From Caldanaerobacter subterraneus (GTDB lineage: Bacteria; Bacillota; Thermoanaerobacteria; Thermoanaerobacterales; Thermoanaerobacteraceae): 64,000 bases of DNA. Shown piece after piece: positions 1 to 8,169 of this stretch. The position numbers were made by a program, and so were the translations under genes. The DNA is taken from positions 1 to 64,000 of the forward strand of contig NZ_SLWU01000001.1 of NCBI RefSeq assembly GCF_004345675.1, given 5' to 3'. The notes under the pieces are model-generated. The model did no database searches. It saw only the letters and a list, made by a program, of their open reading frames with translations, and was not told the DNA's origin. How positions within the stretch are numbered: position 1 is the first letter of the stretch; every line of letters starts with the position of its first letter.

Positions 1-576
<576 letters not shown>

Positions 577-608
577 TGAAGGCTTTGTGTAGTTTTGAAG
601 GTCTAAGT

Positions 609-761
609 ATCCGGTGGCGATAGCGGAGGGGAAACACCCGTTCCCATTCCGAACACGGTCCACAAGGGGCCCCCGGACGGTCGCAAGACCGGCTGGGGTG
701 CTAGTTAAGCCCTCCAGCGCCGATGGTACTGCATAAGCGGGAGAGTAGGTCGCTGCCGGGG
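609..761 (+). rRNA. rrf: 5S ribosomal RNA with an internal expansion segment
   Basis: The terminal helix pairs CCGGTGGCGA (611-620) with the TCGCTGCCGGG region (750-760). The internal CCCATTCCGAACACGG and TAGTTAAGC...GATGGTACTGC blocks are typical of 5S rRNA. A usual bacterial 5S is about 117 nt, but this one spans about 153 nt. Roughly 43 extra bases (about 659-701) lie between helix III and the conserved TAGTTAAG. The extra segment folds on itself, with GGTC-GCAA-GACC forming a GNRA-capped hairpin and CCCC/GGGG pairing outside it. It lies about 30 nt after the 23S gene, and no tRNA lies between or after them. Confidence 0.95.
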
Positions 762-786
762 AAATTTTTAAAAAGCCCCCTTTAAC

Positions 787-817
787 AAGCTCCCTTTATG
801 GGAGCTTTATTTTTTTA
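787..817 (+). terminator. Terminator of the rRNA operon
   Basis: An eight-base-pair stem, AAGCTCCC (787-794) with GGGAGCTT (800-807), is followed by a T-rich run on the + strand. It sits just past the 5S gene and touches the stop codon of the convergent TusA-like gene. The reverse strand lacks a U tract, so it mainly serves the rRNA transcript. Confidence 0.85.
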
Positions 818-1025
818 TATATACTTCCCACACACCTTTTAGCACCTCTTTTACTTCCATAGAGCAATTTAATTTAGAAAAATATGTTTCCAAATTGTCT
901 AACGTACACCTGTGATCCACCACAACTTTTAAAATCTCCCCTTCTTTCATTTCTTCGTATTTCTTTTTGGCCTTTAGAAGTGGAAGAGGGCATATTTCTC
1001 CCATGCACATAATCTCATGAACCAT
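807..1025 (-). CDS. TusA/SirA-family sulfur-carrier protein (first copy)
   Basis: A small (72 aa) TusA-fold protein with the family's Cys-Pro-x-Pro motif (ICPLPLLKAK) near the N-terminus. In this family that cysteine carries sulfur as a persulfide. The ATG at 1025 is preferred because AAGGG at 1034-1038 lies eight bases upstream; a GTG at 1034 would extend it by three residues but leaves no room for a ribosome site. It follows the LysR gene with only a short gap and is probably cotranscribed with it, divergently from a second TusA-like gene. An extra cysteine precedes the CPxP motif. A role in sulfane-sulfur handling fits the context, but the partner is inferred. Confidence 0.85.
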   Translation of the reverse strand: MVHEIMCMGEICPLPLLKAKKKYEEMKEGEILKVVVDHRCTLDNLETYFSKLNCSMEVKEVLKGVWEVYIKK

Positions 1026-1036
1026 TTTCAGCACCC

Positions 1037-1930
1037 TTAGCAGAAAAAATCTTTACCGTTATTTTTTATGAAATCGATGAAGTCCATTTTGGACTTTTTG
1101 TAAATTTTTTTGTTGTATATTAAAGAATAACTGTAGTTAAATTCTATGCCTTCTACTTCAACTATGGACAAGGTTTTAGTATATAATTCCTTTTTTATGG
1201 CTATATAAGGCAAAATAGAAAGACCATGTCCTGCAGCCACGGAGGACTTAATTGATTCAATAGAAGGAGATTCCATTTCAATCTTTAACTTTTTTATATC
1301 AATTTCGTGGGCAAGTAAAGTCTCTTCAATTATTTTGCGCAAAGCGCACTTTCTATGTATTATAAAAAAATTATAACGCAATAATTTGTTTTTTGACAAA
1401 CTTTTTTCTTCCCAGTTGCCGCTCGCTACAAAATGCATTTTGAAATCTCCTAAAGGAATGCAAGAAATGTTTTCATCTACATAACAACCTTCTATAAAGC
1501 CTATGTCTATTCCTCCTTCTTTTACGTTGTATATCACTTCAGGTGTAAAATTGTGCTCTACATGCACTGTGATGTTTTTATACCTTCTTTTGAATTCGTG
1601 CAGGGTACAAGGGAGGGCATATTGCCCAATAGTAGGGCAGGCAGAAATTGTTAATCTGTTTATGCAGTTGTTTTCACAGCACTCTAAGTCTTTTACCATG
1701 TTGTCGTACAAATTCAATATCCTTTCTGCATATTGATAAACTAATTCTCCGGCTGGTGTAGGAAAGACTCCTCTATTGGTGCGCTTTAAAAGAGTTGCTT
1801 TCAAGTCTTTTTCTAATGCTTTTATTTGTTGACTTATGGTTGGCTGAGAGAGGTACAACTCTCTTGCCGCTGAAGAAATGCTTTTGTAATATACAGTTTT
1901 ATAAAATGCCCTTAAGTTTTCAATATTCAT
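1037..1930 (-). CDS. LysR-family transcriptional regulator
   Basis: A 297-aa LysR-type regulator. The N-terminal winged helix-turn-helix is clear (SAARELYLSQPTISQQIKAL, residues ~20-39), followed by the usual linker helix and a periplasmic-binding-like effector domain. It is transcribed away from the tusA-yeeE-dsr cluster, the usual arrangement of a LysR protein and the operon it controls, and it is followed by a TusA-like gene. Family knowledge (CysB, CysL, YeiE types) makes a sulfur-related inducer plausible, but the ligand cannot be read from sequence. The 180-bp gap to the divergent operon contains a long inverted repeat that may be its operator. Confidence 0.9.
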   Translation of the reverse strand: MNIENLRAFYKTVYYKSISSAARELYLSQPTISQQIKALEKDLKATLLKRTNRGVFPTPAGELVYQYAERILNLYDNMVKDLECCENNCINRLTISACPTIGQYALPCTLHEFKRRYKNITVHVEHNFTPEVIYNVKEGGIDIGFIEGCYVDENISCIPLGDFKMHFVASGNWEEKSLSKNKLLRYNFFIIHRKCALRKIIEETLLAHEIDIKKLKIEMESPSIESIKSSVAAGHGLSILPYIAIKKELYTKTLSIVEVEGIEFNYSYSLIYNKKIYKKSKMDFIDFIKNNGKDFFC

Positions 1931-1961
1931 AAAAACTCCCCCTGTTTGTTAAAAAGCTATC

Positions 1962-2021
1962 GCAATATAACGTTTAGTTTTATTATACTACAAAGTTTGT
2001 TATAAGTAAAACTAATATTGC
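1962..2021. promoter_or_regulatory. Imperfect inverted repeat between the LysR gene and the sulfur operon
   Basis: The arms GCAATAT (1962-1968) and TTAGTTTTA (1974-1982) are mirrored by TAAAACTAA (2007-2015) and ATATTGC (2015-2021). The left arm carries about six extra bases, so the two arm pairs are slightly offset. The position, midway between two divergent genes, suits a LysR-type binding region. That it is bound by this LysR protein is inference. Confidence 0.5.
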
Positions 2022-2110
2022 ATAAGAATTTCAAATGATAAATGGAGAAAATTTTATAGTAAAATGAAACTAGAATGTTAAAATGATAACAAAATAAGGA
2101 GGAATGTAAA

Positions 2111-2353
2111 ATGAGTAATGAAGTAAAGCCTACCTATACTTTAGATGAAAGAGGAGAGGTATGCCCTGTTCCAGATGTGGACACCAGAAGAAAACTCAAA
2201 GAGATGAAATCAGGTGAAATACTGGAAGTACTTATTGATTACGCTCTTTCTAAAGAAAGGATTCCAGCAGGAGTAAAGGAAGTAGGAGGAGAGGTAATAT
2301 CCATTGAAGAAATAGGGCCAAGCGAGTGGCGAATTCTCATTAAAAAGCTTTGA
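2111..2353 (+). CDS. TusA-family sulfur-carrier protein (second copy, next to YeeE/YedE)
   Basis: An 80-aa TusA-like protein with the persulfide-carrying motif in RGEVCPVPDVDT (Cys at about residue 18). It starts behind a strong AAGGAGG site. Its stop is followed 20 bases later by the YeeE/YedE transporter gene. Such pairs are known as TsuB/TsuA, in which the TusA-like protein is thought to receive sulfur from thiosulfate entering through the channel. It is the first gene of the divergent operon opposite the LysR gene, so it is a likely target of that regulator. Confidence 0.88.
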   Translation: MSNEVKPTYTLDERGEVCPVPDVDTRRKLKEMKSGEILEVLIDYALSKERIPAGVKEVGGEVISIEEIGPSEWRILIKKL

Positions 2354-2373
2354 TGAGTCAAGGGGGAGATTTT

Positions 2374-3390
2374 ATGGATCCGAGATTACAGGGGCTTTTG
2401 GTAGGTATACTTTTTGGCATAGTTTTACAAAGAGGAAGGATTTGTTTTAACTCAGCGATCAGAGATGTGAAGATGACAAAAGACAATTACCTGATGAAGT
2501 TAGCTTTGCTTGCAATACTGGTGGAGACGATTGGCTTTCATCTGGCGGCGCAACTGGGTTGGATTAAATTAAATCCAAAACCTTTGATTCCTCTTGCTCA
2601 GATCATAGGCGGTTTCTTATTTGGTATGGGTATGGTTCTAGCAGGTGGTTGTGCCAGCGGTGTTACTTATAGGATAGGTGAAGGTTATATAACAGCATTT
2701 ATTGCAGCAGTCTTCTATGGAATCACTGCAGCAGCTGTAAAAGGTGGTCCTTTATCTTTTGTAAATAGGTGGATGGGTAAGCCCATAACTACTACTAATA
2801 ACCCGGGAGGATTTTACGCTGCAAAAGATGGAGCTGTCAATTTAACTCTGGCAAATCTTTTAAATATTAATCCATGGATTGTAGCAATTATTTTTGCTTT
2901 GTTACTTCTCATAGTACTGGTATTTTGGAAGACTACTGAAAGAAAAGTTTCAGGGCTTAACTGGATAACAGGCGGTATTGCTTTAGGACTTGTAGGAGTT
3001 ATAGCATATCTTTCTCAAAAGACTTATCCCCTTGGCATCACAGGAGGTTGGGTGAATCTTTTCAGAACTACTACTGCAAATTTAGACCTCACTCAGCCTA
3101 TTCCGTACAACTGGGAAGGAATGGAAATAGTAGGGATCATAATTGGTGCGTATTTAGCAGCACTTTTTGCAAAAGAATTCAGATTAAGAGTTCCAAAGGA
3201 CCCTAAGACTTTTGTCCAGGTAGCAGTAGGCGGTATTTTAATGGGATTTGGTGCAGGAAGTGCTGGAGGATGCAATATAGGGCACATTCTTTCGGGACTT
3301 CCCCATTTAGCTATAAGTTCAATAGTGTTTACAATCTTTGCAGTGTTGGGAAACTGGTTTATGGTTTGGTACCTTTTTGAGAGAAAATAA
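2374..3390 (+). CDS. YeeE/YedE (TsuA-type) thiosulfate uptake membrane protein
   Basis: A 338-aa polytopic membrane protein of the YeeE/YedE family. The ATG at 2374 is chosen because GGGGGAG lies seven bases upstream; an earlier in-frame start overlaps the preceding stop and has no ribosome site. Three cysteines sit in the conserved family contexts: C24 (RICFNSA), C93 (AGGCASG) and C300 (GGCNIGH). In characterised TsuA, three such cysteines line the thiosulfate path. Many hydrophobic helices fill the rest. The adjacent TusA-like gene supports thiosulfate import; selenium or other sulfur compounds remain possible. Confidence 0.88.
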   Translation: MDPRLQGLLVGILFGIVLQRGRICFNSAIRDVKMTKDNYLMKLALLAILVETIGFHLAAQLGWIKLNPKPLIPLAQIIGGFLFGMGMVLAGGCASGVTYRIGEGYITAFIAAVFYGITAAAVKGGPLSFVNRWMGKPITTTNNPGGFYAAKDGAVNLTLANLLNINPWIVAIIFALLLLIVLVFWKTTERKVSGLNWITGGIALGLVGVIAYLSQKTYPLGITGGWVNLFRTTTANLDLTQPIPYNWEGMEIVGIIIGAYLAALFAKEFRLRVPKDPKTFVQVAVGGILMGFGAGSAGGCNIGHILSGLPHLAISSIVFTIFAVLGNWFMVWYLFERK

Positions 3391-3443
3391 GTGGGAGGGC
3401 GGCTTTGCCCTTCCCACAAAATTTTAAGAGGAGGGATAGATGT

Positions 3444-3797
3444 ATGCATGTAACAATACAGGTAAATGTACCCCCTTATACAAATGAGGATATGGATACT
3501 GCAATCCATCTCGCAGAAGCTCTTTTGAAAAGGGGACATAAGGTTTCAATATTTTTATTTGCTGATTCTGTACTTGCCGCAAACAAACTTGTTAAACCTA
3601 TGAAGGTTGATAGAAATATTCCTTCAAAACTTCGTGAGCTTTCTGAAAAAGGTGTGGAAGTTCACATTTGCGGCCTTTGTGCTCAGTACAGAGGGATTGG
3701 CGAGGATATGAAAATTGAAGGCTCAGATTTTTCTGGAGTGCCAGAGATGGCAGCGCTTATATACAATTCCGATAGGTACATCAATTTACTGCCTTAG
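3444..3797 (+). CDS. DsrE/DsrF-like sulfur-relay protein
   Basis: A 117-aa protein of the DsrE/DsrF (TusD/TusC) fold. The ATG at 3444 lies behind AAGAGGAGGG; the longer reading frame upstream has no ribosome site. The sequence shows the family's beta-alpha start (VTIQVNVPPYTNEDMDTAIH) and, near residue 77, a CxxC pair in HICGLCAQYRG where DsrE relatives carry the sulfur-binding cysteine. It opens a run of three small Dsr-like genes. Its role is inferred as accepting persulfide sulfur from TusA. Confidence 0.82.
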   Translation: MHVTIQVNVPPYTNEDMDTAIHLAEALLKRGHKVSIFLFADSVLAANKLVKPMKVDRNIPSKLRELSEKGVEVHICGLCAQYRGIGEDMKIEGSDFSGVPEMAALIYNSDRYINLLP

Positions 3798-3809
3798 GGG
3801 GTGTAAAAA

Positions 3810-4169
3810 GTGAAAAAAGTTTTATTTGCAGTGTATACTTCTCCTGTAGGAAGTATTTGGATAAATGAGGCTTTCAGAAGTGCGTTTGGAATGTACGGAG
3901 AAGACCTTGAACCTGCGGTGCTCTTTGTTGAGGAGGCTGTTTTGGCTGTTAGGTCTTCCTGTAAGCCAGAGCTGATTGGGTGTCTGCCTTTGGCGATGAC
4001 TTTTAAGTATATTGAGAAGTATCAGACGCCTGTTTATGCGGTAAAGGAAGATTTAGATAAGTTCAATATAAAAGAAGATGAAATTGCTCCTCAGTGGAAT
4101 TTAAAAATTGTGTCAAAAGATGAGCTGCCGGAATTTGTCCATTCTTTTGATAAAGTAGTGATTTTCTAG
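3810..4169 (+). CDS. DsrE/F-family protein (TusC-like position)
   Basis: A 119-aa protein that begins with GTG 12 bases after the previous gene, behind a G-rich ribosome site. The opening KKVLFAVYTSPVGS and overall length fit the DsrE/DsrF-like superfamily. Two cysteines (RSSCKPE and IGCLPL) are the candidate sulfur carriers. Together with its neighbours it copies the three-gene TusDCB/DsrEFH arrangement, whose products form a hexamer in other bacteria. The assignment rests on order, size and a loose motif match, so the exact subfamily is less certain. Confidence 0.72.
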   Translation: MKKVLFAVYTSPVGSIWINEAFRSAFGMYGEDLEPAVLFVEEAVLAVRSSCKPELIGCLPLAMTFKYIEKYQTPVYAVKEDLDKFNIKEDEIAPQWNLKIVSKDELPEFVHSFDKVVIF

Positions 4170-4180
4170 GAGGTGAAAGT

Positions 4181-4459
4181 ATGGCCTTGATAATAGTAAA
4201 GAAAAGTCCTTCTGAAAAAATTTCCGAATTTTTATTAAACCTTGCTCTGCCTCAGGATAAGGTTTTATTTGTGCAGGACGGCGTAATTTTTGCTGCTTGT
4301 AAAAATGTGAAGAATCTTGTGAAAGAGGGAGTTGAACTTTTTGCTCTAAAAGAAGATTTTATTGCAAGGGGATTTGATGAAAAGGATAGCGAAGTGACTT
4401 TGGTGGATTATGATGGATGGGCGGAACTTATCGAGAAGGAGGAAAAAGTGATTTCTTAA
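4181..4459 (+). CDS. DsrH/TusB-like protein
   Basis: A 92-aa product beginning MALIIVKKSP behind an AGGAGG site. Size, the hydrophobic strand LFVQDGVIFA and a single cysteine (AACKNVK) match the DsrH/TusB family, the smallest partner of the DsrEFH/TusBCD hexamer. It follows the previous gene by 11 bases and precedes the lipoamide dehydrogenase gene by 30, so all appear to share one transcript. Confidence 0.75.
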   Translation: MALIIVKKSPSEKISEFLLNLALPQDKVLFVQDGVIFAACKNVKNLVKEGVELFALKEDFIARGFDEKDSEVTLVDYDGWAELIEKEEKVIS

Positions 4460-4489
4460 TTTACAAAATTTATATTGGAGGTAGAGTAA

Positions 4490-5875
4490 ATGGAAAACCT
4501 TCATACCGGAGAATATGACTTGGCTGTCATAGGCGGAGGGCCTGGAGGGTATGTGGCGGCTATCAAAGCTGCTAAAAAAGGGGCAAAAGTAGCTCTGTTT
4601 GAAAAGGATAAATTAGGGGGCACATGTCTTAATAGAGGTTGTATACCTACAAAGGCTTATGCAAGAGCTGCTGAGGTCTATGGAATTTTAAAAAAGGCAA
4701 AAGAGTTTGGCTTTGATATTCAAATAAATTATTTTGATTATGCGCAAGTAGTGAAGAGAAAGGATACCATTGTAGGGGAACTTGTTGAAGGCATTAAGGC
4801 TTTGCTTAAAGCCAATAAAATAGAGGTCTTCAATAAAGAAGCGAAGGTAGACAAAGAGAAGAATGTAATTTTTGAGGGAGAAAAAATCAAAGCGAAAAAC
4901 ATTATAATTGCTACTGGTTCATCTCCTGCAGAGCTTCCAATTGAAGGCATTGATTCGAAAAATGTTCTAAATAGCGATACAATTTTGGAGATAACGTCTT
5001 TACCCAAAAGTTTATGCATTATAGGTGGCGGAGTAATAGGGATGGAATTTGCTTTTATAATGAACCAATTTGGAGTAGAAGTGTATGTGGTTGAAATGAT
5101 GCCTAATATCCTCCCTTCCCTTGATAAAAAAGTAAGTTCTGCTGTTAAATTTGCTGCTCAGAAGAGAGGCATTAAGATTTATACTTCTTCTACTGTGGAA
5201 AAAGTAGAGGAGGAGGGAGAAAACTCTGTAGTTACGATTAGAAGAGGTGATGATATTAAGAAAATATCTGTTGATAAAGTGTTTGTTTCTATTGGAAGAA
5301 AGTTAAATACAAGTATAGGGCCAATTGTAGATTTGCTTGAATTTGATAAGAAAGCGATTAAAGTCGATGAGCACATGAGGACAAACATAGAGGGTGTTTG
5401 GGCTGTAGGAGATGTGACAGGTAAAATGATGCTGGCCCATGTAGCTTCTTCACAGGGAGAAGTGGCAGTTGACAATATTTTTGGAAAGTCGAGAACTTTG
5501 GATTACTACAAGATACCTGCAGCTGTTTTTACAGAACCAGAAATTGGATATTTCGGGTATACAGAAGAGGAGGCCAAAGAAAAATTTGGAGAAATTAAAG
5601 TAGGAAGATTTGACTTTAAAAATAACGGGAGAGCCAAAACTTATGGTGAGACAGAAGGATTTGCCAAGATAATTTCAACTGAAGATGGAGAAGTAGTTGG
5701 GGCATGGGTAGTAGGTAGTGGTGCATCAGAGCTTGTGCACATAATTTCAACGGCTTGTCAGAGCGGAGCAAAAGCGGAAGAATTGAAAGATGTGGTCTAT
5801 GCCCATCCTACAAAGAGCGAAACTATTATGGAGGCTTTTAAAGATATTTTCAAAGAGGCAATCCACAAAATTTAA
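4490..5875 (+). CDS. lpdA: Dihydrolipoamide dehydrogenase (E3-type flavoprotein)
   Basis: A 461-aa pyridine-nucleotide disulfide oxidoreductase. The FAD-binding GGGPGG is at residues ~15-20. The redox disulfide is C46/C51 in [13 protein letters not shown]. The NAD-binding GGGVIGME lies mid-protein, and the C-terminal catalytic HPTKSE is present. All hallmarks of active E3 (dihydrolipoamide + NAD+ to lipoamide + NADH, reversible) are intact. It lies between the Dsr-like genes and a GcvH-like lipoyl protein gene, with no dehydrogenase E1/E2 or glycine-cleavage P/T genes in the window. The natural partner is therefore probably the downstream lipoyl protein, within sulfur metabolism. Confidence 0.95.
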   Translation: MENLHTGEYDLAVIGGGPGGYVAAIKAAKKGAKVALFEKDKLGGTCLNRGCIPTKAYARAAEVYGILKKAKEFGFDIQINYFDYAQVVKRKDTIVGELVEGIKALLKANKIEVFNKEAKVDKEKNVIFEGEKIKAKNIIIATGSSPAELPIEGIDSKNVLNSDTILEITSLPKSLCIIGGGVIGMEFAFIMNQFGVEVYVVEMMPNILPSLDKKVSSAVKFAAQKRGIKIYTSSTVEKVEEEGENSVVTIRRGDDIKKISVDKVFVSIGRKLNTSIGPIVDLLEFDKKAIKVDEHMRTNIEGVWAVGDVTGKMMLAHVASSQGEVAVDNIFGKSRTLDYYKIPAAVFTEPEIGYFGYTEEEAKEKFGEIKVGRFDFKNNGRAKTYGETEGFAKIISTEDGEVVGAWVVGSGASELVHIISTACQSGAKAEELKDVVYAHPTKSETIMEAFKDIFKEAIHKI

Positions 5876-5900
5876 ATTATTAAAAATTGGAGGGACAAAA

Positions 5901-6278
5901 ATGAAAGTTTTGGAAGATTTGTATTACTCAAAGGACCATGTATGGGTAAAAGTAGAAGGGAATAAAGCTTATATTGGCATAACTGATTATGCCCAGGACT
6001 CTTTAGGGGATGCGGAGTACATTGAACTTCCTGAAGTTGGAACAGAGTTTACAGCTGGAGATGTGCTTGGAGTTATAGAATCTGCAAAAGCGGCTTCTGA
6101 CGTTTATATACCTGTAGACGGAGAAGTAATTGAAGTGAACAATGCTGTAGCTGAAGACCCTTCTTTGGTAAATAGCGATCCCTATGGAAGCTGGCTTGTT
6201 GCTGTAAGGTTGAAAGATAAAGCTCAAGTTGAAAAGCTTATGAAGGCAGAAGAGTACAAAAAATTTTTGGAAGAGTAA
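5901..6278 (+). CDS. GcvH-like lipoyl-carrier protein
   Basis: A 125-aa lipoyl-domain protein of the glycine-cleavage H type, starting at ATG 5901 behind GGAGGG. The lipoylation site is K63 in [16 protein letters not shown], and the C-terminal region ([12 protein letters not shown]) is H-protein-like. It ends the sulfur cluster and is followed by a terminator. No gcvT or gcvP gene lies in this window. In sulfur oxidisers, GcvH-like lipoate-binding proteins (LbpA) work with TusA and DsrE, so a sulfur role is an attractive inference. Service in an ordinary glycine cleavage system encoded elsewhere is the main alternative. Confidence 0.9.
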   Translation: MKVLEDLYYSKDHVWVKVEGNKAYIGITDYAQDSLGDAEYIELPEVGTEFTAGDVLGVIESAKAASDVYIPVDGEVIEVNNAVAEDPSLVNSDPYGSWLVAVRLKDKAQVEKLMKAEEYKKFLEE

Positions 6279-6280
6279 TA

Positions 6281-6306
6281 AAGGGCCCTTTACGGGGCCT
6301 TTTTTA
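6281..6306 (+). terminator. Terminator of the sulfur cluster
   Basis: An AAGGGCCC/GGGGCCTT hairpin with one G-G mismatch and a TTTAC loop, followed by TTTTTTAG. It lies two bases after the GcvH-like stop codon. Confidence 0.85.
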
Positions 6307-6307
6307 G

Positions 6308-6336
6308 TTTATTGAAATTTTCAGTAGTGGTATAAT
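6308..6336 (+). promoter_or_regulatory. Extended -10 promoter before the ROK kinase gene
   Basis: TGGTATAAT (6328-6336) is an extended -10 element; the -35 region (TTTATT) is poor. It lies 36 bases before the kinase start and just past a terminator. Confidence 0.55.
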
Positions 6337-6372
6337 TAGCTTAAAAGGCTTTTAGTGAAGGAGGCGGTATAG

Positions 6373-7320
6373 TTGAAGAAGTTTCTCTGTGGAGTTGATT
6401 TGGGAGGCACAAAGATAAGCACAGGCATTGTTGATGAAAATGGCAACATAATAAAGAGCATAAAAATTCCAACAATGGCTGAGAAAGGACCAGACGTGGT
6501 GATTGAAAGGATTGAAGAGAGCATATATCAGGTTTTAAAAGATACAGGGCTTGAAATGAGCAATTTAAAAGGTATCGGGATAGGGTCTCCTGGGCCTTTG
6601 AATGCCAAAAAGGGGATTGTGATAAGCCCTCCAAATTTGCCTCACTGGAGTAACGTCCCTATAGTGGAAATTTTGTCGAAAAGGCTTGGCATAGAGGTTA
6701 GACTGGAAAATGACGCAAATGCGGCTGCAATAGGAGAACACCTTTTTGGATCAGGTAGAGGAGTAGATAATTTTGTGTACATAACAGTCAGCACTGGAAT
6801 TGGCGGAGGAGTCATAATTGAAGGGAAATTATATAGTGGAGAGAATTCGAATGCTGCAGAGATTGGACATCACACCATAAACTTTGATGGGCCGAGGTGC
6901 AACTGCGGAAATTACGGATGCTTTGAAGCTTACGCTTCTGGAACGGCGATTGCCAGATTTGCAAGGGAAGGGATTGAAAAAGGGATAAAGACGAAAATAA
7001 AGGAACTGGCGGGAGAAGGAGAAGTAAGAGCAGAGCACGTGTTCGAAGCTGCAAAACTGGGAGATGAATTCGCAAAAGAATTGGTAGAAAAGGAGGCTTT
7101 TTACTTGGGAGTGGGAATTGCCAACATAATGGCTTTTTACAATCCCAGAAAGATCGCCATAGGGGGAGGAGTTTCTGCTCAGTGGGATATGTTGTATGGG
7201 AAAATGATGGAAACTGTAAGAAAAAAGGCATTAAAACCCAATGCAGAAGTATGTGAAGTGGTAAAGGCTCAGCTGGGAGAAAATATAGGAGTTTTGGGGG
7301 CTGCTGCATTGCTCTTGTGA
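6373..7320 (+). CDS. glcK: ROK-family glucokinase
   Basis: A 315-aa ROK-family sugar kinase, starting with TTG behind AAGGAGGCGG. The N-terminal phosphate-binding DLGGTKISTG, the middle ENDANAAAIGE, and the ROK zinc site HHTINFDG...CNCGNYGCFE (the C-x-C-G-x-x-G-C-x-E signature) are all present. It phosphorylates glucose or a related hexose with ATP to feed glycolysis. Substrate choice cannot be settled by sequence alone, but the overall match to Firmicute glucokinases is strong. The tag gene follows after 10 bases and may share the transcript. Confidence 0.9.
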   Translation: MKKFLCGVDLGGTKISTGIVDENGNIIKSIKIPTMAEKGPDVVIERIEESIYQVLKDTGLEMSNLKGIGIGSPGPLNAKKGIVISPPNLPHWSNVPIVEILSKRLGIEVRLENDANAAAIGEHLFGSGRGVDNFVYITVSTGIGGGVIIEGKLYSGENSNAAEIGHHTINFDGPRCNCGNYGCFEAYASGTAIARFAREGIEKGIKTKIKELAGEGEVRAEHVFEAAKLGDEFAKELVEKEAFYLGVGIANIMAFYNPRKIAIGGGVSAQWDMLYGKMMETVRKKALKPNAEVCEVVKAQLGENIGVLGAAALLL

Positions 7321-7330
7321 GGGGATGAAT

Positions 7331-7891
7331 ATGCAAAGATGCCCTTGGTGCCTCGTGGATCCGATTTATATAAAGTATCACGATGAGGAATGGGGAGTGC
7401 CTGTCCACGACGATAGGAAGCATTTTGAGTTTTTGATTTTGGAATCTTTCCAAGCTGGTCTCAGCTGGCTTACCATACTAAAAAAGAGGGAAAATTTTAG
7501 ACGAGCTTATAGTGGTTTTGACCCTCATATGGTTTCTCAATACGATGAAGAAAAAATAAGAGAATTATTGGAGAACAAGGGCATTGTGCGCAATAGAAAG
7601 AAGATAGAGGCTTCCATTCACAATGCGAAGAAGTTTATAGAAATTCAAAAAGAATTTGGTAGTTTTGATGAATACATATGGAGATTTGTGAATTACAAAC
7701 CTATAATAAATAGTTGGGAGAAAGTGGAGGATATTCCATCCCGCACGGAATTATCTGATATGATAAGTGAAGACCTTAAAAGGAGAGGTTTTGTCTTTAT
7801 AGGCTCTACCATAGTGTACTCTTATATGCAGGCTGTAGGGCTTGTTAATGACCATCTGATTAGCTGTTTTAGATATAAAGAATTATCATAA
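7331..7891 (+). CDS. tag: DNA-3-methyladenine glycosylase I
   Basis: A 186-aa Tag-type glycosylase that removes 3-methyladenine from alkylated DNA. The zinc ligands of the family are visible: the N-terminal RCPWC with the following YHDEEWG, and the C-terminal NDHLISCF. The hallmark FLILESFQAGLSWLTILKKR is intact. The ATG at 7331 is preferred over one six bases earlier because GAGGGG then has proper spacing. Confidence 0.95.
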   Translation: MQRCPWCLVDPIYIKYHDEEWGVPVHDDRKHFEFLILESFQAGLSWLTILKKRENFRRAYSGFDPHMVSQYDEEKIRELLENKGIVRNRKKIEASIHNAKKFIEIQKEFGSFDEYIWRFVNYKPIINSWEKVEDIPSRTELSDMISEDLKRRGFVFIGSTIVYSYMQAVGLVNDHLISCFRYKELS

Positions 7892-7895
7892 AGTA

Positions 7896-7924
7896 GAATA
7901 TTTTTCAAGAAATAGGGAATAATT
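7896..7924 (+). promoter_or_regulatory. Possible forespore-type (sigma-F/G) promoter of gin
   Basis: GAATA (7896-7900) and GGGAATAATT (7915-7924), 14 bases apart, resemble the -35 and -10 boxes used by forespore sigma factors. In B. subtilis, csfB (gin) is read from such a promoter. The match is by eye and the spacing is one or two bases short of the usual. Confidence 0.4.
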
Positions 7925-7956
7925 CTATTAGGATAATATTGAAAGTGGTGTGCCAG

Positions 7957-8169
7957 ATGGAGAGTGTCACGATAAAAAGAAAATGTTTTATATGCGATAA
8001 AAAGGTACAAGATGGCATAGATGTATTAGGAAAATTTATATGCGAAGAGTGTCAGAAGAGATTGATAAATTTGTCTCCCTTCGATAAGAACTATGACTTC
8101 TACAGGCAAAAGATGATTGATATATGGGAGGATTATATGAAAGACGTCGGGTATGAAAACTGGGTGTAA
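7957..8169 (+). CDS. csfB: Gin/CsfB, anti-sigma-G factor
   Basis: A 70-aa zinc-finger protein with two CxxC pairs: CFICDKKV and, after about 15 residues, FICEECQKRL. This is the Gin architecture. Gin binds sigma-G and keeps it silent until forespore engulfment is complete. It lies at the start of a block ordered as in B. subtilis (csfB, yaaO, tmk ...), which supports the call. The start is uncertain: ATG 7957 is taken, with in-frame GTG codons at 7945 and 7948 possible. Confidence 0.85.
   Translation: MESVTIKRKCFICDKKVQDGIDVLGKFICEECQKRLINLSPFDKNYDFYRQKMIDIWEDYMKDVGYENWV

Noticed and set aside
5901-6278. Simple annotation as the H protein of a local glycine cleavage operon
   Set aside because: No gcvT or gcvP lies nearby and the upstream genes are sulfur carriers. 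An ordinary GcvH role through genes elsewhere is kept as an alternative only.
6812-7453. Long minus-strand open frame opposite the ROK kinase and tag genes
   Set aside because: Composition is Leu/Pro/His-rich with no known motif and no ribosome site, and both plus-strand genes under it are certain. It is an antisense shadow.
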